Shown here one piece after another: positions 1 through 7,138 of a stretch of DNA of 10,187 nt (position 1 is the stretch's first letter; each line of letters begins with the position of its first letter). A model generated the notes under the pieces. The model made no database searches. It saw only the letters and a list, made by a program, of their open reading frames with translations, and was not told the DNA's origin. The position numbers were made by a program, and so were the translations under genes. Source of the DNA: CAZDAM01 sp964503595 (GTDB taxonomy: Bacteria; Muiribacteriota; UBA6191); assembly GCA_964503595.1 (NCBI GenBank), contig CAZDAM010000110.1:1-10187 (forward strand), given 5' to 3'.

Positions 1-953
1 GATTCATCCTGAAGCCAGGGCAAAAACCAGTCCAGTTCGTTCTGAGGCCAGATAACGGCCAGAGATTCCAGTGTATTGGCACGCACCCGGATATCTTCGT
101 CTTCGAGCATGGGAAGAAGGTTTTCCCGGAGCACCTCGGGGGTCTCTTCGCGATCCAGAATTACCAGGACTCCCTGAGCCCTTTCATGTGCTGCAGTCAG
201 CCTTTTGAGCGTTTCAAAAGACTGCTTGATGGAGCCCTTCAAAAGGTTTTGCAGGGGTAGTTCCAAAGAGATAGAAGTCGGACCGTCTTTCCAGCCAAGG
301 CTTCTCGCCAGCTGGCAAGCTGCGTCGACCAGAAATGGATCCTGGGTCTGGGCTAAGAGATTGCTTAAACCAGCCTGAACGTGCCGTACCGGCATGGAAG
401 ACAAGGCCTCCATACATGCCTGAATACCTCGATGAGCCCGAATCAGGAGCATGTGAATGGCATCACTGCCGCCAAGAGAGGCCAGAGTGTCGGCTGCCGT
501 TGCGGATACAGTCGGATCACTGTCATCAAGATAGGTTTCAAGGAGGTGGAAATATCTCTCTGGAGCAAAGCGTATCATGTGGGCGATGCACATTCGGACA
601 AAGCTGTTGGAAGCAGAATTCTCCATTTTCAAAAGCAGGGGAAGAAATTCGACCCTGTGATGCAGGGCACAGTAGTGACAGGCCCTGCGCTGCATGTCCT
701 TGTCCATACCAATCAGGGCGACTCTTAAGGCACTGCCCTGCTGCTGGTCCAGAACCCTGCGGCGGCGGCGTTCCCCGGATTCGAGGGCAATGATCTCGTT
801 GATGGAGCGTCTGAGTTCAAAACGAAGCTCCACATTGCTTTCCCGTTCGAGACGCTGCTTCAGAAGTTCCAGTCGATCGGGATGGCGAGAGAGCTGAAGA
901 TCGCGAATGGCCAGACTACGGATATCAAGATCGGGATGTTGAAGTTGAATCAT
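1..953 (-). CDS. HEAT-repeat protein, C-terminus cut by window edge
   Basis: The frame opens at an ATG (953-951) that overlaps the aroK stop as ATGA. It stays open for 317 codons to the edge of the window, so only the N-terminal part is visible. The protein is alpha-helical and repetitive. Helix pairs with Asp/Pro turns recur: HPDLDIRSLAIRDL near residues 6-19, DDSDPTVSATAADTLASLGG near 143-162, and EDEDIRVRANTLESLAV near 284-300. This pattern is typical of HEAT or PBS-lyase-type repeats, which act as protein-binding scaffolds. An arginine run lies at residues 62-66. I see no signal peptide and no catalytic motif, so a cytoplasmic scaffold is likely. The 4-base overlap makes it a co-translated member of the aro operon, but nothing links it to aromatic synthesis. 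The partner and function are unknown. The repeat-family call is fairly sure and the role is not. Confidence 0.8.
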   Translation of the reverse strand, partial: MIQLQHPDLDIRSLAIRDLQLSRHPDRLELLKQRLERESNVELRFELRRSINEIIALESGERRRRRVLDQQQGSALRVALIGMDKDMQRRACHYCALHHRVEFLPLLLKMENSASNSFVRMCIAHMIRFAPERYFHLLETYLDDSDPTVSATAADTLASLGGSDAIHMLLIRAHRGIQACMEALSSMPVRHVQAGLSNLLAQTQDPFLVDAACQLARSLGWKDGPTSISLELPLQNLLKGSIKQSFETLKRLTAAHERAQGVLVILDREETPEVLRENLLPMLEDEDIRVRANTLESLAVIWPQNELDWFLPWLQDE

Positions 954-1453
954 CTGGTTTCCATCAGTTGCTGCAATAAAAATTCGGCCTCGGCTTCTGG
1001 AGAGCCCTCCCCCATATGATAAATCAGGTTGGCAGTATCTGAATAGTGGTGGAGACGGGTTTGCATATGCAATTCAACCTCTTCTCTGACATTTTTTGCC
1101 TGATTCAACAAAGGTCTATCATCTCCTTTCCTCCTTGTGATCAGAACAGAGGGCCCGGCTTTCAGCCAGATGACAAAAAATTTCTGCTTCAGCCATTTGC
1201 GGGCCAAGTCAGAAACGACGGTTCCCCCACCACAGGCAAGTACCCAGTTCTGAGCTGGAATTTTCTGAAGGGCTGATTCCTCTCTTCTCCGAAGAGCTGG
1301 CTCTCCTTCGGTTTTCAGAATTTCATGTGCCTGACGGCGAAAGCCCAGGACTTCATCCAGATCCGTAAAGCCTAGCCCCAGGCGACGGGCGAGAATGGGT
1401 CCAAGGGTACTCTTGCCGCTGGCACGCATACCAATCAAAGCGATCGATTTCAT
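950..1453 (-). CDS. aroK: shikimate kinase
   Basis: The product (167 aa, the usual family length) phosphorylates shikimate to shikimate 3-phosphate with ATP, step 5 of the chorismate pathway, in the cytoplasm. The Walker A loop is GMRASGKST at residues 8-16. Shikimate-binding residues are visible: D33 in DLDE, R55 in the GEPALRRRE segment, and the GGG at 75-77. The lid arginine is R113 in DDRPLL. The adenine-side motif RLHHYSDTAN is intact near the C-terminus. The phenylalanine that usually precedes the shikimate-binding arginine is a leucine here (L54). The start ATG overlaps the aroDE stop as ATGA and its own stop overlaps the HEAT gene start, so translation is probably coupled on both sides. 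It could equally be named aroL, since sequence alone does not separate the isozymes. Confidence 0.96.
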   Translation of the reverse strand: MKSIALIGMRASGKSTLGPILARRLGLGFTDLDEVLGFRRQAHEILKTEGEPALRRREESALQKIPAQNWVLACGGGTVVSDLARKWLKQKFFVIWLKAGPSVLITRRKGDDRPLLNQAKNVREEVELHMQTRLHHYSDTANLIYHMGEGSPEAEAEFLLQQLMETR

Positions 1454-2817
1454 AAAATCAGCTCCCTTACAGTCTCAAAATCCTGGCAGTGGCCGGTAAA
1501 ATATTTCTGTTGAAACAGGGCCTGAGCCGCTAGCCAGTCCTGACCATCAACGAGGGGAATTTTACGGTTCCGGGCCCACCGGCTGAGCTCTTCTCTGCCA
1601 CTGCCATAATTGGAATCAGCAATTCCGGCGATTCTGCCGGGATCGATCGATACCAGAAATCGTGAAATCCATTCTGCCGGTTGAGAGCACTGGATCCATA
1701 AAATCGGGTCCTGGAAGTTTTCTAGGGATTCCAGAGCCCGGACTCCGTATTTTTCAGCCAGAATTTCAGCCTTGGAGTGAGTGCGATTCCACAGGAGAAT
1801 TTTGTTGGCAGCAACCCCTGATTCCAGAAGAGTTGTAAGGACATGCTGTCCCAGGCCTCCCAGTCCGGTGATCAGGACACCGGGAGTTTTCTGCCAGTCA
1901 GGAAATTTGTGATGCAGGGCGAGTGTCAGACCCTTGCCATCCGTCATCTCGGTTTGCCAGTTGTCATTCCTCCTAAAAAGTGTGTTGATGGGAGAATCGG
2001 TCTGAAAAAGTTTCCCCAGAGTTTCTTTCAGGGGTGAAGTCACAGAAAATCCCCTGGATTCCGGTAGAAGCTCCAGAAGCCTTTTGGGGTAACGGGTTTC
2101 AAAGGGCAGGTAACAGGCATTCAGATTCCGGCTCTGAAACCAGTGATTGTGAATCAGGGGACTTCTGGAATGCTGGATTTTCCATCCCATCAGGCCAAAA
2201 ATCTCTGCATCTTCTTGTGGTTCCTGCTCAAGACCCAGCTTTTTCAGGTCCTGAAGCGAGAGCTGACCTTCAGCAGTCGGCTTTTCCTCTGGACAGAGAT
2301 AAGACCATTCGGAACCGAAAATTCCGGGTGCAAGGCGCAAGAACTGCCCTGCCTTTCCCATGGCACTGATGATGAGTGGCGATGGAATTGATTGACGGGA
2401 TTTTTGAATCAGCTCCAGGGCTTCGGTTGCATCGCCTACCGGGACGGCAATTTTTTTCCAGCGGGAATCGATCTGATTCAGGGCTTTGAGAACCGAATCT
2501 TCGGGAAAACCGGATGGATGCATACTTGCAATCAGGCGTTGACTCAGGGAGGGAGAACCAAAATTGCAGTCGGAAATATCCAGATCCACGGCAGAAAATC
2601 CGGAATCGATCGCTTTTTCGGCCAGCAGGATTCTTGATTTCTGGTCCCCGATTCTTGGGGTGAATACGAGAAACCCGTTGTGAATGGCTCTGAGTCCGGA
2701 AAAGTCGGGAGACCAGTCTTGGTGATCCAGGCGGATTTCCAGAGGATGCTGGGCAAATTCCAGCAGCAGCTCACAAGCTTCCTGCTGGTTTTCAGGACTC
2801 AGGCTGATAAGGCGCAT
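1450..2817 (-). CDS. aroDE: bifunctional 3-dehydroquinate dehydratase (type I) / shikimate dehydrogenase
   Basis: This 455-aa fusion would catalyse steps 3 and 4: 3-dehydroquinate to 3-dehydroshikimate, then NADPH reduction to shikimate. Residues 1 to about 200 are a compact type I AroD domain. It has ElRlD (E27, R29, D31), the general base H100 in ASMH, the Schiff-base lysine K122 in KKIA, then SAMGKAG, LRLAPGIFGS with R161, and EGQ with Q185. Residues from about 205 to 455 are AroE. Shikimate binding is at HSRSP (216-220), the catalytic lysine is K264 in SPLKE, and INT (277-279) and TDG (292-294) are present. A Rossmann loop GLGGLG (318-323) is followed by NRT (344-346), which favours NADP. 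The C-terminal VDGQDWLAAQ is typical. The AroD domain lacks the EGG motif that carries the third triad residue (E. coli Glu86); the aligned stretch reads R55-IGDQ. The ATG lies inside the aroB 3' end (19-base overlap). Family assignment is firm. Full AroD activity is inferred. Confidence 0.95.
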   Translation of the reverse strand: MRLISLSPENQQEACELLLEFAQHPLEIRLDHQDWSPDFSGLRAIHNGFLVFTPRIGDQKSRILLAEKAIDSGFSAVDLDISDCNFGSPSLSQRLIASMHPSGFPEDSVLKALNQIDSRWKKIAVPVGDATEALELIQKSRQSIPSPLIISAMGKAGQFLRLAPGIFGSEWSYLCPEEKPTAEGQLSLQDLKKLGLEQEPQEDAEIFGLMGWKIQHSRSPLIHNHWFQSRNLNACYLPFETRYPKRLLELLPESRGFSVTSPLKETLGKLFQTDSPINTLFRRNDNWQTEMTDGKGLTLALHHKFPDWQKTPGVLITGLGGLGQHVLTTLLESGVAANKILLWNRTHSKAEILAEKYGVRALESLENFQDPILWIQCSQPAEWISRFLVSIDPGRIAGIADSNYGSGREELSRWARNRKIPLVDGQDWLAAQALFQQKYFTGHCQDFETVRELIL

Positions 2818-3785
2818 TGCACGTCTTTCATCAGAAGTCGGGTGATCTGAAACTGATTCCAGTCTGCGCCGGGTTTCTGAATCAGGCTGAAACCGATCGT
2901 GGAACCCTGATTTTTTTTGTCTGCTCCCATGATTTCAAGGAGGTGAGCCCAATCCGGTTTTTTGGATTTAAGCCCCAGCTTCCGGACTCCGGTTTCACAC
3001 AGATTGGTCATGCTTTCCGAAACAAGCCCCAGTTTCTGTCCCATTTGGGCTTCATGCAGAATCCCAAGCGCTACGGCCACTCCATGAGGGATTCCTTCTT
3101 TGATTTCAAGAGCATGCCCAATCGTGTGACCCAGGTTCAGAATGGCTCTGAGTCCTGCTTCCCTGGGGTCTTTCTGAACAACCTGATGTTTCAGGGAGAT
3201 ACTCTCTGTCAGAAGGTGTTTAAGCTTTGTGTCTGGTATCTGGGGGGAGGAATCCAGCCACTCAAGGCATGACAATGCCTGCTTGTGAGAATGGATCAGA
3301 GACATTTTCCAAAGTTCCCCAAGTCCGGATTTCCATTCTGTCAATGGCAGGGTTTTTAGGGTTTCCCACCAGGGGAGAACGGCCAGAGGTTCATGAAATG
3401 CACCGACCGGATTCTTGCGGTTGGCCAGATTGATGGCGGTTTTTCCTCCCCAGGCGGCATCGCAGATTGAAAGGAGAGTTGTGGGAACGGCAATCCAGCT
3501 GATTCCACGCATGTATATTGAGGAAGCAAAGCCGACAGTATCCAGACTTGCTCCTCCTCCAATGGCAACGACGATATCTTTCCGCTGAAATCCGTGTTCC
3601 AGGAGGGCATTGAGGATGAAGGAAACAGAATCCAGGTTTTTGATTTTTTCACCGGATCCGGGAAGAGCAATTAGAAAATCCGGCGCCACTCCTAATGCCA
3701 GACCTTCCTGAAGAAAGTCCTTTACCGCGGAATCGTAAAAGATACCGATTCGGGTGTTCTGAGGGAGGAGGGTCTGACTTAGCAA
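2799..3785 (-). CDS. aroB: 3-dehydroquinate synthase
   Basis: The product (328 aa) converts DAHP to 3-dehydroquinate, step 2 of the pathway, and needs NAD and a divalent metal. The NAD loop is AIGGGASLD (74-82). PTTLL (101-105), GGKT (113-116) and KNPVGAF (124-130) follow in order. The metal ligands are E157 in GLGELWK, H220 in LNLGHTIGH and H234 in PHGVAV. H224 is also conserved. The usual DSSVGGKT reads DAAWGGKT. The protein is some 20-40 residues shorter than common AroB proteins, mainly at the N-terminus. The start is a TTG (3785-3783), supported by AAAGAGG seven bases upstream and by a 7-base overlap with the aroA stop. I see no better start upstream in frame, although a longer N-terminus was not excluded by homology. 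Translation is likely coupled to aroA. Confidence 0.95.
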   Translation of the reverse strand: MLSQTLLPQNTRIGIFYDSAVKDFLQEGLALGVAPDFLIALPGSGEKIKNLDSVSFILNALLEHGFQRKDIVVAIGGGASLDTVGFASSIYMRGISWIAVPTTLLSICDAAWGGKTAINLANRKNPVGAFHEPLAVLPWWETLKTLPLTEWKSGLGELWKMSLIHSHKQALSCLEWLDSSPQIPDTKLKHLLTESISLKHQVVQKDPREAGLRAILNLGHTIGHALEIKEGIPHGVAVALGILHEAQMGQKLGLVSESMTNLCETGVRKLGLKSKKPDWAHLLEIMGADKKNQGSTIGFSLIQKPGADWNQFQITRLLMKDVQCALSA

Positions 3786-5065
3786 GGAAGAACCTCTTTG
3801 ACAGCTTCAAAAAAACCGGGGAAGGAAATGGCAATCGAAGGATCCTCAAGGAGGGAAAAGTCGCGATTATAAAGACTGTACAGAAGGCCAAAGACCATGG
3901 CCAGACGGTGATCATGGCAAACTTCAGGAAGAGAGGAAGCCGGCTTCAGGTGTGATTTTCCATTAATTTCCATCCAGTCCTCCCCGGCCTTCACACTGGC
4001 CCCGAATTTCTCGAGATTCCGGACACACAAATCCAGTCGGTCGGCCTCTTTGTGCCTCAGTTCACCAATGCCTTCAAAGCGGCTTACCCCCTCAGCGTGG
4101 GCAGCTACAGCAGCCAGCATTGGGATCTCATCAATCACTCCGGGAACCATCTGCTTTTCAATCTGAAAGCTCCGGATTCTTCCCTTCGGGCTGAAAAGAC
4201 AATCCCACACGGGCTCTGGTCCCAATTCACGAGGATTCAGAGTGATGAGATCCGCTCCGGCATTTCTAAGGATTTCAAAGGCCAGGCTGCGGGCGGGTTG
4301 GCAGGCCACCTGTCTGAGGTGAATCGGTTTGTGAATGCTGGCTGGCAAGAAGGCAAGAAGCCCAAGATGGAGAGCAGAGCTGGGATCCCCCGGAATGGTC
4401 TGTTCCCAGCCGGGAAGACTCAAGGCAGGGCCATCCAGATTCAGGGAGAGACCTTTGACATGCAGTGGCAGACCCAGCCATTGCAGAAGGCGTTCTGTGT
4501 GATCCCGGCTGGCAGCAGGTTCGATCAGGCGGGTCTGGCCAAAGCGGGCCATGCCAGCCAGCAGAAGAGCAGACTTCACTTGAGCAGAGGCGATTTCAAG
4601 CCTCAGCTGAAAATCCGCTTCGGACTGCTTTTGGGGTTGAAGTTTCAAGGGAGCATGGGTCTGGTGACTGGCTGAATCTGGATAGAGTCCCATCCGGAAC
4701 AGGGGCTCAAGCACTCTTCCCATAGGTCTTTGGCTCAGACTTTCATCACCGATCAATTCAAAATTTCCCTGAAAATGGGCCAGAAGACCAGTGAGAAGTC
4801 GCATGGTCGTACCGGAATTGCCACAATCAAGGACCACTGTTCCTGTGAGAGCCCTCGAGCCTGGAGGCAGGATCCGAACCGTTCCGGGAGCGGGGTTTTC
4901 GACTCTGGCTCCAAGGGCCTGGATACAGTTCAGGCTGGAATGGACATCAGCTCCGGGGTTCAGTCCGTGAATCAGAACAGGTTTTCGGGCCAGCACGGAG
5001 AGAAGAACGGCCCGGTGGCTGATGCTTTTATCCCCGGGCAGGTTGGGCAAAGAATCAGTCTTCAT
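3779..5065 (-). CDS. aroA: 3-phosphoshikimate 1-carboxyvinyltransferase (EPSP synthase)
   Basis: The product (428 aa) joins phosphoenolpyruvate to shikimate 3-phosphate to give EPSP, step 6. The N-terminal motif PGDKSISHR (10-18) supplies K13, S14 and R18. GNSGTTMR (82-89) is the PEP loop, followed by QRPMGRVLEPL (112-122) and SAQVKSALLLAG (160-171). The SRDHTE (186-191) and GDPSSA (226-231) segments are typical. The catalytic DEIP lies at 312-315, ELRHKEADR at 335-343, and DHRLAM at 385-390. The SHR form and the leucine after TTMR are more like Gram-positive and CP4-type enzymes than E. coli AroA. The Lys411 position of E. coli is Ile413 in ISFP. The protein begins only about ten residues before the first motif, so it has a short N-terminus. 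The ATG overlaps the prsW stop by 11 bases and has no clear Shine-Dalgarno, which suggests translation by coupling. Confidence 0.96.
   Translation of the reverse strand: MKTDSLPNLPGDKSISHRAVLLSVLARKPVLIHGLNPGADVHSSLNCIQALGARVENPAPGTVRILPPGSRALTGTVVLDCGNSGTTMRLLTGLLAHFQGNFELIGDESLSQRPMGRVLEPLFRMGLYPDSASHQTHAPLKLQPQKQSEADFQLRLEIASAQVKSALLLAGMARFGQTRLIEPAASRDHTERLLQWLGLPLHVKGLSLNLDGPALSLPGWEQTIPGDPSSALHLGLLAFLPASIHKPIHLRQVACQPARSLAFEILRNAGADLITLNPRELGPEPVWDCLFSPKGRIRSFQIEKQMVPGVIDEIPMLAAVAAHAEGVSRFEGIGELRHKEADRLDLCVRNLEKFGASVKAGEDWMEINGKSHLKPASSLPEVCHDHRLAMVFGLLYSLYNRDFSLLEDPSIAISFPGFFEAVKEVLPC
3793..3799 (-). promoter_or_regulatory. ribosome binding site selecting the aroB TTG start
   Basis: The minus strand reads AAAGAGG, then seven bases, then TTG. 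The site lies inside the aroA coding end. It is the clearest Shine-Dalgarno match near the aroB 5' end and is the main reason for choosing the TTG start. Confidence 0.55.
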
Positions 5066-5780
5066 GAAGAAATCGAGAATAGCTCAAGGCCGCTTCGATG
5101 TCACGAAACATCCGCTTCCACATCCAGCCCACCAGGCCGATCATGGCCAGAGCTCCAATCAGGGAGAAATGAGCCAGAAGATTGAAAAGAGAATGGCAGC
5201 CGATGGCCATCAGGACAGAGCGCAGAAGCATTTTTCCGGCAGGCCACTGGGGATCCATTCTGGCCAGACCGACGCTGTAGCCATAAAAGCTTGCGAACAG
5301 AGCATGGGCGGGCACGCTCAGCATCATTCTCAGGGTAAAGACATAGGAGAGCTGCTCATGGTTGGAAATCAGGTAGAGGACGTTTTCCACCGAGGCGAAG
5401 CCCAGAGCAACAGCGGCGGCATAAACAACCCCATCAACGGGTTCGTTAAAGGCTGGACGGTTGGAGCCAAACCGCAGAAGTGCCCAGAATTTGCAGAGTT
5501 CTTCGATGAAGGGAGCGGTAAAAACAGGCGAAATCAGGGGGAGAATCAGGCTCCTGTAAGGACCAAGAGCCTCCAGATGAACAACTCCGTACGTCAGGGC
5601 TGAGGTCATGCAGAAGGAGAGAAGCAGGATTGGGAGTGAAAGCCACATGCCATGGACAAACATCTGCCGGACATCTCTGAGAGGTTCGGGTTCGTACCGA
5701 TCCTGCCTGTAAATCCACCAGAGCCAGAAAAGCCCCGGAGCAAATCCGCCAACCAGAATGGTCAGCAGGAATCCACTCAT
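5055..5780 (-). CDS. PrsW-family intramembrane protease
   Basis: This 241-aa membrane protein resembles PrsW, the glutamic-type site-1 protease of the CPBP/Abi superfamily that cleaves an anti-sigma factor in Bacillus. Segments that look membrane-spanning lie near residues 4-23, 45-65, 77-92, 117-138, 152-172, 186-204 and 206-222. The family signature is complete. DRYEPEP (27-33) follows the first helix. PFIEELCK (90-97) carries E93 and E94, FASVEN (128-133) carries E132, PAHALF (157-162) carries H159, and HSLFN (196-200) carries H196. The start ATG overlaps the lipase stop as ATGA. The window holds no sigma/anti-sigma pair, so the substrate is unknown. The family call is strong. A role in regulated proteolysis here is inference from the family alone, and other superfamily roles such as a CAAX-type or bacteriocin-related peptidase are possible. 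Confidence 0.88.
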   Translation of the reverse strand: MSGFLLTILVGGFAPGLFWLWWIYRQDRYEPEPLRDVRQMFVHGMWLSLPILLLSFCMTSALTYGVVHLEALGPYRSLILPLISPVFTAPFIEELCKFWALLRFGSNRPAFNEPVDGVVYAAAVALGFASVENVLYLISNHEQLSYVFTLRMMLSVPAHALFASFYGYSVGLARMDPQWPAGKMLLRSVLMAIGCHSLFNLLAHFSLIGALAMIGLVGWMWKRMFRDIEAALSYSRFLHED

Positions 5781-7075
5781 GGTTTCATCAGCTCTGTAGA
5801 AACAAATTCGAAGGCATCCTGAGAGCGACTCAGATCAATGTGATTGAGCTTCAGGGTTTTCATCCCGGTAATGCGGGCCCCCTGAGCAGTCAGACCTTCG
5901 GTGTAGGTTGCCGATTTCAGATAAACAAGACCATCGCTTTCCGCAGTCAGCTCCACACCAATTGGGATCTTCCACCCATCATAGCGCTCATCATAGATAA
6001 TATGGTGGTTTCCGGCCAGAATGGCTGCCGAAACATCTGAGGGGAGACCTTTCTCATTCATGACTTCGATCATTCGACCACCGGCAAGACGGGCTTTTTC
6101 CAATCCGTAGCTGGAGATGTAAAGAGAGCGTCCGCCATTGCGCAGGACGTGAGCAGTCTGATTGAAATCGGCAGTTACACTCATGACTCCATCAGCAATT
6201 CCGATTTCGCGCTGATCATGGACCATCTGGAGCTGACCGGGCCAGTATCCGGAGTGGATATGATTCTCTCCCATATCCTTCCATGAGCCATACATGAGCA
6301 TTTTGTCAGCGCCCATCGGGGCAGGAATTTCCTGGGAAGCCAGAGTCAGATTATACATGTAGTAGCGAAACATGGTGTCCAGGCCGGCAATTGGGCCACA
6401 CTGAAACACAACCCGGCGAACATCATGACGAAATGGAGTCAGGTACTTCATGCCATAGTACTCTCCCATGCTCTGAAGATAGGAGCGGGCAGCCATGATA
6501 CCTTTGCTGAAGGTAACCAGATCGACTTTGAAATCCTGGTTTTCTTCCTGGCCCATCAGCTGACGGATTCGGGTGATGGCATTGGCGATCTGTTCTCCCT
6601 GAAAAAGATTGTCGCCATGGAAGTGACTGAAGCTGACGGCAAAAACACTGAAGCCTTTGGAGGCCAGGTCCTGCATCAGGCCGGAAGATTCCAGATGGTC
6701 TTCGGCATGAGGACTTTTTGGATGGGCATATCGGCGGGTCGCGTCGTCATTGGCGCCATGAATCAGAAGAACCGGAACAGGCTGTTCTGAACCGTCCCAG
6801 CCAGGAGCAGCATAAAGAGCAAATACCGAGCTGTGAGGAGTCTTGCTGCCCAGAGCCTCGATGGTCTGAGGGTAGAACTGAGCCAGTCTGGTATGGAAAG
6901 GCTCATTGGGAAAACGTGGGTGGGGATCCCTGTGACGCTCAATCAGAGCCCAGGGAGCTGCAGAGTCCCCTTCCATGACGGCCTGGGGCTCTCCATTGAA
7001 ACGATCTGTTGCCATCAGACCGGATGTGCACACGGTCAGAGCCAGCAAAAATTTGAGCGACAGGTTTTTTGGCAT
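5777..7075 (-). CDS. exported lipase-like alpha/beta hydrolase
   Basis: The 432-aa product starts with a Sec-type signal peptide (KNLSLKFLLALTVC, probable cleavage after A22), so it should act in the periplasm or outside the cell. The mature part looks like an alpha/beta hydrolase of the lipase type. VLLIHG (102-107) is a strand plus oxyanion loop. The nucleophile elbow is VTFSKG with S190, in which the first glycine of GxSxG is a threonine. The probable acid is D381 in ESDGLVYL, and the probable base is H412 in LNHIDL. At 432 residues it has extra sequence compared with minimal lipases, mostly between the elbow and the acid. The ATG is preceded by AAAGGG at a good distance. It is the first gene of the overlapping run into prsW and aroA. 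The substrate is unknown: a lipid, polyester or small ester are all possible. Confidence 0.78.
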   Translation of the reverse strand: MPKNLSLKFLLALTVCTSGLMATDRFNGEPQAVMEGDSAAPWALIERHRDPHPRFPNEPFHTRLAQFYPQTIEALGSKTPHSSVFALYAAPGWDGSEQPVPVLLIHGANDDATRRYAHPKSPHAEDHLESSGLMQDLASKGFSVFAVSFSHFHGDNLFQGEQIANAITRIRQLMGQEENQDFKVDLVTFSKGIMAARSYLQSMGEYYGMKYLTPFRHDVRRVVFQCGPIAGLDTMFRYYMYNLTLASQEIPAPMGADKMLMYGSWKDMGENHIHSGYWPGQLQMVHDQREIGIADGVMSVTADFNQTAHVLRNGGRSLYISSYGLEKARLAGGRMIEVMNEKGLPSDVSAAILAGNHHIIYDERYDGWKIPIGVELTAESDGLVYLKSATYTEGLTAQGARITGMKTLKLNHIDLSRSQDAFEFVSTELMKP

Positions 7076-7124
7076 AGTTTACCCTTTTATCCACCCCTAG
7101 TCAGTCTACGCATATCTATACTGA

Positions 7125-7138
7125 AAGGTTGCAACCTT
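7125..7138. promoter_or_regulatory. 14-base perfect palindrome between the hydratase and lipase genes
   Basis: AAGGTTGCAACCTT is identical on both strands. It covers the stop codon of the hydratase gene and lies about 50 bases upstream of the lipase ATG. With no loop and no T tract it is a poor terminator. Its symmetry and position fit an operator for a dimeric regulator of the downstream operon. I found no convincing -35/-10 pair beside it, and chance is not excluded. Confidence 0.35.

Noticed and set aside
335..793. Plus-strand open frames (152 and 115 codons) opposite the HEAT-repeat gene
   Set aside because: The minus-strand frame is open for all 317 visible codons with repeat periodicity, while the plus-strand products have biased composition and no motif.
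4052..4675. Long plus-strand open frame (207 codons) opposite aroA
   Set aside because: It is antisense to a gene with complete EPSP synthase motifs, and its product shows no domain. It is a codon-bias shadow.
7020..7075. Lipoprotein signal at the cysteine C16 of the lipase-like protein
   Set aside because: The residue before the cysteine is valine, which does not fit a lipobox. An ordinary Sec signal with cleavage after A22 fits better.
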